A DNA stretch of 64,000 nucleotides from Flectonema sp. DT1601 (lineage: Eukaryota; Euglenozoa; Diplonemea; Diplonemida; Diplonemidae). A model generated the notes under the pieces. It did no database searches and was not told the origin of the DNA. It saw only the letters and a program-made list of their open reading frames with translations. Made by a program: the position numbers and the translations under genes. Positions within the stretch are counted from its first letter, which is position 1, and each line of letters begins with the position of its first letter. The stretch lies in contig OZ025842.1 of the NCBI GenBank assembly GCA_964019425.1, forward strand, positions 434,001 to 498,000, read 5' to 3'. Positions 15,107 to 26,057 of the stretch are shown piece after piece.

Positions 15107-15400
15107 TTTATTATGTCGTTTTCTCTTAAAGAATGCAAATAATAAAAAAACACAACAAGATTTTTTTTTGTTACATTTATGTGATTAGACGAGTAAGACA
15201 ATTTTTCAAATAATAACAATGCAAAACGAACGTGGTATACGTGTAAATGAAGAACTAGTAGTGAGGAAGAAGAGGCATCTCCCACCCTCCCTAGTGAAAC
15301 CACAACTAAAAAAAATAATATAATAATAATAATAAAAAACGATGTATTAAAGCAGTAACAAATACAATTCTAGGGGGAACTGAATAATTGAGAACCCAAA

Positions 15401-17516
15401 CTAACACATGATTGGTAAGTGAACAGGACTCACAATCACATTACTTGCATTACATAGTTCTGTCTGATGTGATTCAATACTTGTTAACCACAAAGGAGGT
15501 GTAGACAACCACTCTGGCAGATCATTCTGAATTCCTTTTTTCAACCGAAACTGATCAACTGGTGGCAGAATCCGACCGCTAGCTGGAATGTCATCAGTAG
15601 TAAGGTCTGACTGACGCACTCTTTTAAATGCCTTTGGTTCCCTTTCAGTCTTCTTAGGAGGTGACGGTACTACTGTATAAGGAATATAAGAAGTGGGTTC
15701 GTAGTGAAATTTCGGGACTGAAAATCGCTTTGGAATGTCATTTGCCGTCTCTTCAAGATGTGTCAACACATCTTCAGCTGCTTTGTTTAACTTCGAACGG
15801 TTGGTGGGAGATGATTGATGTGGTTTCTGATTTATTTCCATCGTCGTTTTATAAAAACGGCTTAGATCTCTTTTCCAATACCCCGACAAACATCGTTCAT
15901 CAGATTTCTTCTTTGAAATAAAACAGTTTTTTAAACATTTGGGTTTCACAGATGGACCACACGGTACTACATCAACATCCTTGACAGGAACATCGTTATT
16001 TGTAATTTCAAATGAGTCGTTGACTGGTAAGGAAGAAGCATCAGAATGTTGGATAGTGGTGTCGCTGAAAACAGCATTGTTGTTGACGATGGTTGAAACG
16101 ACATCTGGAAAAGACTCCGCAGTCAACGGAGAATCAATTCTGTCTTGAAACGCTGGATAAAAGGAGTTCGTGTGATCGATAGGCGATGAAATAGTACCAA
16201 CTCTGTACGACATATGACGAATATCTGTCTCTCTTGGAGTGTAAGAATACAGTCTCGGTTGCATCGGAGTTGTCGTTAAGAATGTCGTCACCGACGTGTC
16301 TCTTTGTGAAAGACCTGTACCTCTTCTAACCATACTAAAGTTTGATCTTTTTCTATTTTTATTGACATCTACCGCTTCTAATCTTTTTTGAAGAGTGAAA
16401 CTCCCCTCACATTCATCAGGAACCTGGCTCTCAGAATCTTCCAACGACCACATTAAAGACATGTCAAATATCGTATCAGATGTCTCCTCGTCTGCTTTGT
16501 CTCTTTTTTCTGCGTTTTCAGATATCGAGCGGTGCCTGTTTACAGTTAAAATATAAACCAAGAAATGATAAAAATATATGCCTCGTAATTGGGATAAAGA
16601 CATACTGTACTTTTCTAAATATCGAACCTCGTGATGAATGTGATTTATTTCTGTTCTGAATCTGGTTTAATTGATTAAGCATAAACAGTTGCGAGAATTC
16701 AGTGAAATTTATTACCCTTCCAACATCATTCCCAGCAATGAATTCATCTATACAAGTCGGGTTCAGTCCTAAAACATGACAGTAGGCTTTAAGACGATCG
16801 ACATCAATCACTAATTCTAAGTACCAACTCGGACCTGATGTCAGTTTTTCTGATAACAAACTAAACAGACGCTTCGCTTCTGTCGCACCTTTACTAAGAA
16901 ATAAGCGAGGAACTTCTGGATGAGGTGGACATTGAGCTCCAACTGATAAAAAAGAAAAGACTCTGTCTGGTAAGCAATCGTCTTCGAGAAGAATTATTAA
17001 CTCCTCAAGTGAGAGACCGTTTTTTGTTGTTGTTAGAAACGATGGGAAGATGTTTTCTTGTTCTAATGCAGGAACGTCAAATTCATTAAAGGTATTTCGT
17101 AATGTTGAAAATGTAACTTCTCGTCCTGCTGTCAAATGCTTCAAAGCCGTGTATAAAGGAGACTTATCATCCTCATCTGCGATAGCATCCATCCGTTTTC
17201 CCTTTAAAATTCTTAGAAGATTTAAAAACTCGTCAATCCCCACATTGCAACCACTTTCTAAAACGAATCCACTGGTTTTTAATATTTGTAAAAATTCCTC
17301 TTCTTCTTCTACTGAAACATGTAAATTAAGAGATATAAGAACACTGATTATTGAAGTTTGTATTTCAGTTCCGTACACTGCTTGTGCTTTCATTAGTCGA
17401 TCAAAAGCCGCACGTGCCAATTGCATTTCTACGTCATTTAATGATTCTTTTCGATAATGTTGTCCGAATGTAGTTCCAAATCGAATTTTTCGTTTCGGTT
17501 TTGAAGATGACTTCAT
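15401..17516 (-). CDS. EF-hand-like N-terminus with long Ser/Pro-rich tail, unknown function
   Basis: Two exons, 17516-16606 and 16535-15401, with a 70-nt intron (GTATGTC...AACAG), about 681 aa. The first ~300 residues are helical and show degenerate EF-hand-like pairs (VGIDEFLNLLRIL near residue 105 and VINFTEFSQLFML near 280), without clear full sets of calcium ligands. The second exon is low in complexity: Ser/Thr/Pro-rich, with basic clusters and a WLSTPPLWLTS motif near the end. I do not recognise an orthologue. Calmodulin-like proteins with disordered tails are common in flagellar and cortical cytoskeletons, but that is a guess. The start was chosen at the first Met after the poly(A)-derived Phe run and a pyrimidine/ACAG site; the open frame upstream is intron or leader. 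Confidence 0.65.
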
Positions 17517-18184
17517 AGATAAGATATACTCATTTACGTGATGTCTTTTCTGTGAAAAACTGAGATGCAATATATATTTTTCCTTCGCAAAAAAAAAAAA
17601 CAAAAAAAAAAAAAAGAAAGAAAAAAATTAAGTCATAATAATAAGGGATACCTGGGATGGTACGTTTCTATTTTATTTTTTTTAAAAAAACTTTTTTTTT
17701 TCTTTCTTTCTTTTTTTTTTTTTTCTTCTGATTTTTTTTTTTTTTTTTTTTTTTTTGGAAATGGGTGAACGAAGATCAATGACCCTCATCAACTAACTAA
17801 CAGATGTCATGTCGTAGACAAGTTGCGTGTTCATAATTATCTTTATCCAGCGGACATTGAGAACTAGTACAGCAGTAACAATCAACGGGAAGGGATGGAA
17901 AATCAAGTCGTCAGTATGTATGAGGAAAATATAAAAAAAAAAAAAAAGAAAATAAAGTGTCCGCACTACGTAAAAATACGTATTTTTTTTTCTATTCTCG
18001 GACGGTGGTTAGGAAACCGTTAATGAACTGCAGCTGTCCTCACAACGAAGGTAATAGCCACAACCAACAGTACAAAACAAATAAAATTTTCGAAACAAAA
18101 CAGCAAGAACAAGGTACGGCTAGCCTAACCTCAAAAGATAAGAATTTATTTAAAAAAATAAAAAAACAAAATAAAAAAAAACCA
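17517..18184. other. Gap: homopolymers only
   Basis: Very long poly(T) and poly(A) runs (17590-17760, 17932-17950, 18160-18180) and no convincing coding signal. Confidence 0.5.
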
Positions 18185-18374
18185 TCAACTCTTCGCAATG
18201 GAAAAGAGTCCTGTATTATCGGTTTGCCGAAACACCTCCACCAGAGCTCCCCATGGAATTCGTCGTAGTTTAGCATCTTTCAGGTGAATTCTAATAAAAT
18301 CGGGATCGAGCTCTTGACCAAGTTTACTGTATAACTATAAGAAGAAAAATCATCGAGCTTTCTTCTTACGACAT
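18185..18374 (-). CDS. Candidate 48-aa micro-protein with a 5-nt first coding exon
   Basis: Exon 1 is ATGTC at 18374-18370, intron 18369-18327 (43 nt, GTAAGA...TACAG), exon 2 18326-18185 ending in TGA. The product begins MSKLGQELDPDFIRIHLKD, contains RRIPWGALVEVFRQ and ends FSIAKS: a compact, soluble, helix-forming sequence unlike the surrounding homopolymer DNA. A pyrimidine-rich GTTCTCACAG site lies 10 nt upstream of the ATG, as at other genes here. I do not recognise the family. All three minus-strand frames are partly open here, so the frame choice rests on the intron, the start context and composition. Confidence 0.5.
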
Positions 18375-19657
18375 CGATCTTGCGCTGTGAGAACACAGCC
18401 TCATTAGAGAGAAAAAAAAAAAAAAAAAAAAAAAAAGAAAAAAAACCAGACAAAATACCTACATTGTAAGTAAGAATAATTATATAAACAAGCAAACGTA
18501 AACAGTGGTTTTTTATGTTTTTAAGATTTTTTTTTTCTTTTCTTTTTAAAAAAACGTAATGTAAAAAAAAAAAAATTGAACAAACAAAATTAATTTTTTT
18601 TTTTAAAAAAAAATATAAAAAAAAACAATCGAGCAACCAGACCCATGGATCGCTGGCCCTAACAAAGGCCTACTTCGGAACCAATAGAAGAGGTTATCGA
18701 ATATGGTCTTATGAAAAAGAAAAAGTGGGAGGAGTAAAAAAAAAAAAGGTTTGCCATGTAATTTCCTTCTCTCTTTTTTTTTTTTTTATCTTTTTTCTTG
18801 CTTACAAAAAAGAAATTCAGCATGAAAGGAAATTTGGTAATTTCATACACACCGAACTTCCGCATGACATATAAATAGCAAAGATTTGGAGACCGTTTTT
18901 CTCTCTCTTTACTTCTACAAAAAAACGTACAAATTAATCCAATCCAGCGTGTAGCAACGTTCTTACTGTTGCTTTGATTGCAACAGCAAACAAAAATTTT
19001 ACACACAACAAAAAAAAAAACTTTTTTTTTTCATGCGAAATTAGCATGATCATCTTTTTTTTTTTTTTTTTTTTTTTTTTCAAAATGGATTGGTAGCACG
19101 TAAAAAGATTGCACATTGTTTTGGTTTTGCGCCAAATAATGTGACCAAAAGCAAGAATTTTTTTTAATTAAAAAAAAAAAAGAAAGAACGAAGATTTTTA
19201 AAAAGAGAAAACTAAGTCACAAATAAATGAGGTAGAAACAAAAATAATGTTTTTTTTTCTCGTTTGCTTTTTCTCCTTTTTTTTTTTTTTCCCATACTCT
19301 GTAAACAAAGGCTACCTAAATGAACTTTGAGAATTTTTTTTTTTTCGGCAGCCAATGGGATCACACAGACAGGGAAAAAAAATATAAAATAAAATAAAAT
19401 AAAGAACGATCGGGTAGGTTTTTTTTTTTTTTTTTTTTTTTCAAATTATTGCCTCACGATGCATGTGCGAAAAAAAAAAAAAAAAGAAGAAAGAAAGAAT
19501 TGGCTTTAACTTAAACTTTACAGAAAAATGGTAATATAACACTGCAATGATTTGTTCGTGCACAAAACCCGTGAACCGACTTAAACTGAAAAAGCTAAAG
19601 GAAGGTTCATGTGTGCTGCCAACACTCTATTCGGCTTTTACAATACTCGCTAGATGC

Positions 19658-19693
<36 letters not shown>

Positions 19694-19949
19694 CTTCAGA
19701 AGTAAATTCCAAATAATGTATTCGTAGAGCTAAAAAGCACAGTAAGAATAGTCATAATAATAATAATAATATTGCCACCCTCTTAATACTGCATCATAGC
19801 TAAAAGGGAGGTAGGTTGGAGGCAAGAAAAAAAATATCCGATTAGAATAGTCTACACAACAGTTCTTCAGACATACAACAAAGTGGGTAAGAATAGAGGC
19901 AAGAGTGTCAATATCTACAAGATTAATACAAGCTTTTCAGACTGCAAGT
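18375..19949. other. Gap: homopolymers and one dispersed repeat
   Basis: Dominated by A and T runs up to about 30 nt. The only structured piece is the family III repeat at 19501-19660. No gene is supported. Confidence 0.5.
19501..19660 (-). repeat. Dispersed ~160 bp repeat, family III (copy 2)
   Basis: Reverse-complement match to 12199-12361. The two copies differ by substitutions throughout, so the duplication is not recent. Confidence 0.7.
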
Positions 19950-20588
19950 CTACTGCATGGCACATTTTCCACCACACTTCTTACGTTTTTTATCTCCAGA
20001 TTTGCGTTTGTTGGCACGACGCCAGGTAACACCATTACAAAAATAGATACACTGAGACTGGAGATCGATGACAGCTTTAAGTGGAATTAGACCACCCTCA
20101 TGAAATGTTATGGTGCAGTCATTATGGACTTTTCCGATAGAAGGCGACCATGCACGTGAATCATTCACGATAACAATCTCATTACCAGATTGGTATATTT
20201 CTGATTTCACTTCGTTTTGTTGTCCGACGTTTTCCCAAAGTCCCTGTAGTTCCGCGTTTTCCAATTTAATTCCTCGCCTGCCTCTGTGTTCAAACCCTGG
20301 TCTAGCTTCAATAGGAGTAACACCTGGTGGTGGAGGGACTTCTAAGATTTCTCTCACTTCATTCACTTCTCTAATCTCTCTGGCGTCCCTGTCAACGTTG
20401 GCACGAGGACGACCACGTGCTTGCTCAGGTACAGCTGGAGCAGGTCTTCTCGGCCGTTGCTCTGCTTGCTCTTGTGGTTGCTGTTGCTGCTGCGGAGGTT
20501 GCGGAGCCTCTCTCCGAGGATGGTCACCAACAACCACTCCAACAATTGGTAAGATCAGAACAGCATTGTGGATATCAACTCCTGACAT
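19950..20588 (-). CDS. Small protein with Pro/Gln-rich middle and beta-rich C-terminal domain
   Basis: Open frame of 212 aa. A short hydrophobic stretch (AVLILPIVGVVVG, residues 9-21) could be a weak signal anchor. Residues 28-60 are Pro/Gln/Arg-rich. Residues about 110-190 look like a small beta domain (ELQGLWENVG, IVIVNDSRAWSP, IDLQSQCIYFCNGVTWRRA), reminiscent of small beta-barrel repeats with an I.W.NG..W pattern. That resemblance is weak. The tail is Lys/Cys-rich (KKRKKCGGKCAMQ). Only 97 nt separate its ATG from the stop of the PPR gene upstream on the same strand, which argues for shared transcription. A CTAACAG site lies a few bases before the ATG. Confidence 0.7.
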   Translation of the reverse strand: MSGVDIHNAVLILPIVGVVVGDHPRREAPQPPQQQQQPQEQAEQRPRRPAPAVPEQARGRPRANVDRDAREIREVNEVREILEVPPPPGVTPIEARPGFEHRGRRGIKLENAELQGLWENVGQQNEVKSEIYQSGNEIVIVNDSRAWSPSIGKVHNDCTITFHEGGLIPLKAVIDLQSQCIYFCNGVTWRRANKRKSGDKKRKKCGGKCAMQ

Positions 20589-20685
20589 TGTTCTCTGTTA
20601 GTTTGGTGATATAAACCTGTAATGAAATAATAATAACACAACAACTCAACTTAACCACATTGTCAACTCTACGCTATTGCAGTTT

Positions 20686-21849
20686 TTAATTTTGAGAACG
20701 CAACTCTTCAATGCTAACCATCGGGTTCTCAATATCGTTAATCGTATCAAAGTACTTCTGCATGATGGGGGAGACTCTTAGTCCTGTTGTTCTCATGTAA
20801 TTCATAACTCTTTTTAAACCATTCACGTCTTTTGAAGTTGAAAATAAGAATGCCGCAGCTCCACAAACTTTGCTGTTGTCTGCTAATCCATTTTGGATAG
20901 CCCTCTCAAACAAAAGAGATCCCAAAGTAAATGATAAGTCAGTCACAGCTGACGTACACTCAGCACAACACATTATTGATATTGAAAAAGTGTAAGGATC
21001 AGCTTTGATGTTTGCGGATTGCATTTTTTGAAGCCATCTCTGCAGAGATTCAAAATCCGCGCTTCTCCTACAAACCGACAACACGCTGTTAAAATGATAA
21101 ACATTCGGTTGACAGGTGAGCCTGGTAACGTATGTGTCCCAGAGCTTCTGCACATCAGTTACACAATTACTTACAAAAAGTAATGCAGAAAACTCTTCAG
21201 ATGTTATTACAGGGTTCCCTTGTTCCAATACCTTAGAAACTTCTTCTAAAGATCTACATGCTTGTATTTGAAGTAATCTGTCTATCTGACAACCGTTATA
21301 AAGTTGAAGTACTTTCTTATACCTAGAAATATCATGTTTAGCGTAGTATCGAAGTATTAGTTGTTTAGCATTGTCGGGGACGATGACATTTTTTGATTCT
21401 AACAAAGAAATTAATTTTCTCAGCTCCGCAATGCCGTCGCCGCCGGAGCGCGCTAGTGCTTGGGCTCCGGCAGTTATGGTTACTGGTGAGAGAGATTCTA
21501 ATTTTTTTTTTTTAATTAAATCCGCAAGTAATTCAAAAAATAATTGTGACGCCTCGTTACTCGACCCAAACTTACACAGCAATGAGATTGCCGTAGTAGT
21601 TGACCGAATACCGAAGTTAGCTCCTTTGGATTTGAAATCTCGAATGTCTTTGCGAAGCATTCCTCTCCAGGTTCCTTTTGCTGCGTCTTCATTTGAATAC
21701 TTTCCCTGATATTGTCTTTTTAAGTGACCCGCAATTTTAGAATCAGGCCAAGCTACAGACTTCCGAATTTCTTTGTTTTCGTTTAGAAATCTCCCAGACG
21801 CGGATCGTCCAATCGCACCAGCAAGTGATGTTGCCGTCCTACGAAACAT
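20686..21849 (-). CDS. Pentatricopeptide-repeat (PPR) protein, probably mitochondrial
   Basis: The open frame reaches an ATG at 21924, but the Met at 21849 is preferred. It follows a pyrimidine-rich CGCTTCAG site and begins MFRRTATSLAGAIGRSASGRF, a typical basic, Ser/Ala-rich mitochondrial presequence. The product is 387 aa. Residues about 235-300 show a clear PPR pair (PNVYHFNSVLSVCRRSADFE and then ADPYTFSISIMCCA). A further 35-residue helical repeat is readable near the C-terminus (SKVCGAAAFLFSTSKDVNGL). PPR proteins bind organellar RNA and act in processing, editing, stability or translation; the target cannot be read from sequence. The next gene starts 97 nt downstream. Confidence 0.8.
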   Translation of the reverse strand: MFRRTATSLAGAIGRSASGRFLNENKEIRKSVAWPDSKIAGHLKRQYQGKYSNEDAAKGTWRGMLRKDIRDFKSKGANFGIRSTTTAISLLCKFGSSNEASQLFFELLADLIKKKKLESLSPVTITAGAQALARSGGDGIAELRKLISLLESKNVIVPDNAKQLILRYYAKHDISRYKKVLQLYNGCQIDRLLQIQACRSLEEVSKVLEQGNPVITSEEFSALLFVSNCVTDVQKLWDTYVTRLTCQPNVYHFNSVLSVCRRSADFESLQRWLQKMQSANIKADPYTFSISIMCCAECTSAVTDLSFTLGSLLFERAIQNGLADNSKVCGAAAFLFSTSKDVNGLKRVMNYMRTTGLRVSPIMQKYFDTINDIENPMVSIEELRSQN

Positions 21850-22570
21850 CACGTAGGGAGTTAGCGTGAGCCTTTCTGAAGCGTGGATGAGGGCAGATCT
21901 TGGTTGCAGCAATGCTTCATTCAATCACACCAGCAAGTAAGTAACGGGTCGTGTGATGTTTTTTTATTTATTTATTTCATTTTATTGCTGTGAAAAAATG
22001 AAAAAAAAAATAATAACATTTTGAAGTCTGCAGATAGCGGGGGTAGTGGATATTTTTTTTTTTTTTTTTTTTTTTCCCTTTCCTTCGCAAATTCTTAGGT
22101 GGGTAGAATACCTACTTCAGAGTAATTCTTACTACTACGGAAAAAATACAAATTGTGGAATACTAAACTGATTCATGTTAAAAAGTCAACAATCAAAAAT
22201 AAATAAATAAAATTTAAAAAAAAAAAAAGGGTCCCTCCGTTCGTCAGCTACAAGTTACAGACACTACACAAGTAGAAGATGGTTTTTTTTTTTTTTTTTT
22301 TTAAAAAAGCACAATCATCACAAAGAAAAGTAAATTAATCAAATTTTGGATGATTTTTTTTTTTTTTTTCCCCTTCTTTCTCGCAGTTAGCGCTAAAACC
22401 GCGTTCCGACATCTAATCTCATCTCATCTCATCAACGAATACCGATACAGCTACACAAGTCACCCGAATAGATCGTTTGTAAAAATGTTTATAATTGGCC
22501 CTTTTCAGTCAGCAGCATGAACATTTAAAATTTAAAAAGAAAAAGAGAAAAAAAAAAAAAAAGGGGAGGG

Positions 22571-22778
22571 TGAAACTTTGACAATGTAAAACCAGTAACG
22601 ACTTCAGGTACTAAAAACCAAATTAATATCAAAGTTCTCGACTGGAAAAATGTTTGTAGTTGTCTATCAAAGGAAAGGTACGTTTAGAAAAAAAGAAAAC
22701 ATAAAAAAGGGGAAAATTATATTTCTTTTGTCTTATTGACCAGAAGACGTTGTCGAATCTGGTAAATTCGGGACCACG
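22571..22778 (+). repeat. Dispersed ~210 bp repeat, family II (copy 1)
   Basis: Matches 34429-34638 in direct orientation. Conserved ends are TGAAACTT.GACAATGTAAAACC and GAATCTGGTAAATTCGGGAC. Near the right end both copies can fold CCAGA...TCTGG around an inner GAC...GTC pair. The stems are conserved while the inner loop differs (GTT here, AAC in copy 2). Confidence 0.75.
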
Positions 22779-23036
22779 TACTATCAGAAAAGGGGGAAAA
22801 AAAAGAGAAGGGGGGATAGAAGGAAAACAGTTTTTTTAAATCCTTTTTTTTTTTGTAATATTTTTTTTTTTAATATTATTTCTGCTGCTACAACTAACAA
22901 ATGCATGGGAAAGGGATAGAGAAATAGATCAGACAAAAAAATAGGGTAATTATAAATTTTAAAAAAAAAAAAAAAAAAAAGACGAAGAAAAAAAACATCA
23001 AATCGGAACAATACCCGAAAGGGTGAAGATAAGCAA

Positions 23037-23038
<2 letters not shown>

Positions 23039-23067
<29 letters not shown>
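23039..23067. repeat. (CA)n microsatellite
   Basis: About 14 CA units. Confidence 0.95.
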
Positions 23068-23071
<4 letters not shown>

Positions 23072-23378
23072 ATAATAATTTTGTTATTATTTAAACGCTA
23101 CGCTACTAATACATGCAGGAGAAAAAGAATATTGGTGGACAGGTCTCGCAACCACAAGTAAGTTACAATAAAGTCAGCGCAGAATATGTTCCCAGGATTT
23201 AAGCTGCTGAGTGACAACTGTGTACAGCTGTCTTTATATGTTACAACGTCGGTAATGATTTTTTGCAAGAAGGGGGGTTGTATTTATTATGATATAAATA
23301 TGCTAATGTTAGTACAAACACTCTACAAAATGTCGAAAGGACGGGAAGGGCAAATAGAGAGAATAGTGAAATGTGTTC

Positions 23379-23908
23379 TTAACAACAATCTTCACCAAAT
23401 TTCAATGTTTCCCCAGTGTAGAAGGTTACAGCCATGGCAAAGATGATACAGATAACTGCTCCTAACCACAGCAACCAGAGAGTCGAACCCCAATCCTTGT
23501 CAATGGAGTGGAAGATTCCCTCACTAATGAAGTCCCACCATGCTAACGCCATTAAGATGGTCGCAGTGTACATTGTCAATGTTTTGAGTTGTTCTTTTAC
23601 ATCGTCATTGCAACAGGCTCTTTTTACATCACCAGCCTTCTCACCTACGGTTTCTAAAGCCCCGGGACCACCACCTCCGTTGTTACCGTACCCACCGTTA
23701 CCGTACCCACCGTTACTGTACCCGTTGTTGTCATAACTATCATCATAATAGACTGGACTCTCGTAACCAGGTCCTGCAGGATACGCCTGTTTGGTGTTGG
23801 TGTTGTTGTTGGTGTTGTTGTTATTTCTGACTAACTTATACATACGTAATGAGACGGTCTTCCATTTGCCCCCCAATTCTGATCAATCGGGTTTTCGTAT
23901 ACCGACAT
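23379..23908 (-). CDS. Small two-TM protein with Gly/Tyr/Asn-rich N-terminus
   Basis: Exon 1 23908-23846 and exon 2 23786-23379, with a 59-nt intron (GTATGT...AACAG), 156 aa. The start MSVYENPIDQNWG follows a strong CTTTTTCCTTAG acceptor-like site by 15 nt. Residues 25-65 are Gly/Tyr/Asn-rich with GGYGNGGYG repeats. Residues about 95-115 (MYTATILMALAWWDFIS) and 125-145 (LWLLWLGAVICIIFAMAVTF) form two membrane spans, and the protein ends in EDCC, where the paired Cys could be palmitoylated. I do not recognise the family. Foldback repeats 24021-24256 lie 113-350 nt upstream. Confidence 0.75.
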
Positions 23909-23923
23909 ATTGGTTACTGGTGT

Positions 23924-23943
23924 CTAAGGAAAAAGAAAATTAA
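23924..23943 (-). promoter_or_regulatory. Poly-pyrimidine/AG acceptor-like site before ATG 23908
   Basis: Minus strand reads TTTTCTTTTTCCTTAG, ending 15 nt before the start codon. Candidate trans-splice acceptor or 5'-leader intron end. Confidence 0.6.
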
Positions 23944-24020
23944 AATAACCAACTGCACTCATACATTCACATTAGCTCTGCATCACATTGCAAAGTTGAA
24001 TCAGTGAGTAGAACATCAAA

Positions 24021-24150
24021 ACTATTCAGATTAACCTTATATTTCGTTGAACGCAGACAAAATCCTGTCACACGGGGAAAATAAATCATGACAACCATAA
24101 GAAATATCGGCTTTCAATCTGAATAGTTTCTTCTCCGACTACGTCGGTAC
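24021..24150 (+). repeat. Foldback repeat, family I (copy 1)
   Basis: Bounded by inverted CTATTCAGATT and AATCTGAATAG, with further inner complementarity (TATATTTC/GAAATAT) and a central GACA...TGTC pair. A right flank carrying CCGACTACGTCGG is shared with the 32941 copy. Looks like a MITE or a structured RNA element. Confidence 0.75.
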
Positions 24151-24161
24151 AAAAAAAAAGA

Positions 24162-24256
24162 ACTATTCAGATTAACCTTATATTTCATTGAAACGCAGAC
24201 AGAATCCTGTCAAATGGGGAAGTACAAAAGAAATATCGGCTTTTCAATCTGAATAG
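24162..24256 (+). repeat. Foldback repeat, family I (copy 2)
   Basis: Tandem to copy 1, with the same inverted ends. Its centre is GACAGAATCCTGTC, a 5-bp stem with a 4-nt loop. Confidence 0.75.
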
Positions 24257-24614
24257 ATTCTCTATGTGGATACAAAAAAAAAAAAAAAAAAAAAAAAAAA
24301 ATGAATGAGAAAAAAAAAATATTTTCTAAATCTATAAGGCTCTAATACATTCAAGAATGTCAAAAAAATAATAGGGGGGTTTTGAAGCGTATGAATATAA
24401 TTTATGAAAAAAAAATAAATATTCTGCATCGTAGCTATTAGTCATGATACTACTTTAAGGAAGAAGGTAATCCGATACCGTTATTAAATATAAAGCAACT
24501 TGAAGCTGGCTAAAACTGTCAAACGTGGTTGCTAAGAATGTCAAAAAAAAAAAATAAAAAGGGTGTGGGGGGATGAAATAAAAAGAACGTAACCATGATT
24601 TTTTTTCCTGTCAA
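24257..24614. other. Gap: nothing recognised
   Basis: A/T-rich with poly(A) runs; no coding or structural signal. Confidence 0.5.
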
Positions 24615-25592
24615 CTACGACTGTTGTTCCGCTATTCGCATCATGTCGAATATCTTTTTTTCAAGAGCACGTTTTTCAGCCTTTTTTCGAACACGTTCAG
24701 CATAGGCAGGGTTGGCTTTCCTTTTTTCAATTTCCCGTTGTCGTTTTTCTTGACGACTGGCTGCTTCTAATTTATCATTCAAAGTGCGAGTGCGACTCGC
24801 AGCCTCAGTGTGCAGACGCTTTGACTGCTCTTCAGTAAATACCATGCGAGTACTTGCTGATGACGATCTCCCGTTTGTCGATCTCGAGCGAGACGTCGAA
24901 CGAGAAGACGACCTGCCAGGTACGACATTAAAATATTTCGAGTGCTCGAGGGTATTAATTTTCGGATGAAAAGTACAATCCTTCAGTAGATCTTTATCGC
25001 GTTCCTCAGCCAGTTCTCTAATCCGACGATCCCTCCCAACGGTGGATGATAAGTTATTACAAATAAATTCAACTTTTTTTTGAGGAAGTCTAGCGGGTTT
25101 ATTCTTTGAAATAATTCTTTCTTCCTCAGTAGCTTTACGAATTGATTTCATAGCTTGCTTGGCTCGTAGGCGTTTATCCCTTCGAAAAGCGTCCACGTAT
25201 AACAGTTCGTATCGATCTCCATCAGCTGTGGAAGGAGCTGTTCGTTGAATTGAATTACGTGGGATAGGTGAATCGAACACTTCGAACCCACCGTTATGAT
25301 CGTATGAACCAAAGCCACAGGCACGCGCCATTAGTCCATCTCCAAATTCAGTTCTTATTGTCACTGGAGAGATGTCGTAGTCCTCATCATCACTTTCTTT
25401 TCTTGGTGATGAATATGGTGTTATAGGAACACAAATATTATCCACATCACTACTAAAGTTAAGATCAACTTCTTCAATCATCGGGATGTAAACTTCGGAT
25501 AACATCGGCTGACGACATCTCTCAACGGGTTTTTCAATTTCAAAACCGTCTACTTCCGAATCGCTATAATCAGGCAACAAGTCGTTGAGCAT
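24615..25592 (-). CDS. Basic coiled-coil protein with CTFHPKIN motif
   Basis: Single exon, 325 aa. The first ~110 residues are acidic and disordered (ESDDEDYD). Residues about 130-220 are basic and helical, ending in LLKDCTFHPKIN. This C-T-F-x-P-x-I/L-N motif recurs in many uncharacterised cytoskeletal or flagellar proteins of protists. Residues 225-250 are a Ser/Arg run (SSSRSTSRSRSTNGRSS). Residues 255-325 form a Lys/Arg/Glu-rich coiled coil. No enzyme motif or membrane segment is seen. A TTCTTTTTATCCAG site lies 34 nt upstream of the ATG. Function unknown; association with the cytoskeleton is inferred. Confidence 0.7.
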   Translation of the reverse strand: MLNDLLPDYSDSEVDGFEIEKPVERCRQPMLSEVYIPMIEEVDLNFSSDVDNICVPITPYSSPRKESDDEDYDISPVTIRTEFGDGLMARACGFGSYDHNGGFEVFDSPIPRNSIQRTAPSTADGDRYELLYVDAFRRDKRLRAKQAMKSIRKATEEERIISKNKPARLPQKKVEFICNNLSSTVGRDRRIRELAEERDKDLLKDCTFHPKINTLEHSKYFNVVPGRSSSRSTSRSRSTNGRSSSASTRMVFTEEQSKRLHTEAASRTRTLNDKLEAASRQEKRQREIEKRKANPAYAERVRKKAEKRALEKKIFDMMRIAEQQS

Positions 25593-25626
25593 TATTATTA
25601 TTATTACTATTGGACAACTCCTGCCC

Positions 25627-25645
25627 CTGGATAAAAAGAAGAAAC
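25627..25645 (-). promoter_or_regulatory. Poly-pyrimidine/AG acceptor-like site before ATG 25592
   Basis: TTCTTCTTTTTATCCAG on the minus strand, about 34 nt upstream of the start. Confidence 0.55.
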
Positions 25646-26057
25646 ATTTTTAAAAGAAAAAAGCAACAACAACAACAGCAATGAGACATGACAGCAAATT
25701 CTGTGTACCGAAAGTAATGCACAAGACATGAAAAAAAATAAATTTCCTCTGTCTTTTGTGAATATTGAGGCAAATAAACAATTCGAGAGAGAGAGAAAAC
25801 GTGTATCGGTTGCTGGCATGAAAATGCCGCGGCGAATGACATTAAGAAAGGAGTAGTCTTTGTCTCATAAATTCAAACTGAAACTATCTCACACAGGAAT
25901 GTAGATAGATAGTATTGCTCTTTGACAGAACAGACACATTAATAAGATTCGAAACCTGGTTAACTTGCGTCATCTATCAAAGAACAGATATGCTAATTCA
26001 AAAGTACCAAAAAAAAAAAAAAAAAACACACAATCATCCCATCTGAGAACGTTTTCA
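25646..26057. other. Gap: nothing recognised
   Basis: Mixed-composition spacer with a poly(A) run at 26010. No repeat or coding island stood out. Confidence 0.5.

Larger units (their letters stand above)
21850..23378. other. Gap: repeat, microsatellite, homopolymers
   Basis: Contains a family II repeat copy (22571-22778), a (CA)n microsatellite (23039-23067), a short ATCTC tandem near 22413-22433 and many A/T runs. No gene supported. Confidence 0.5.
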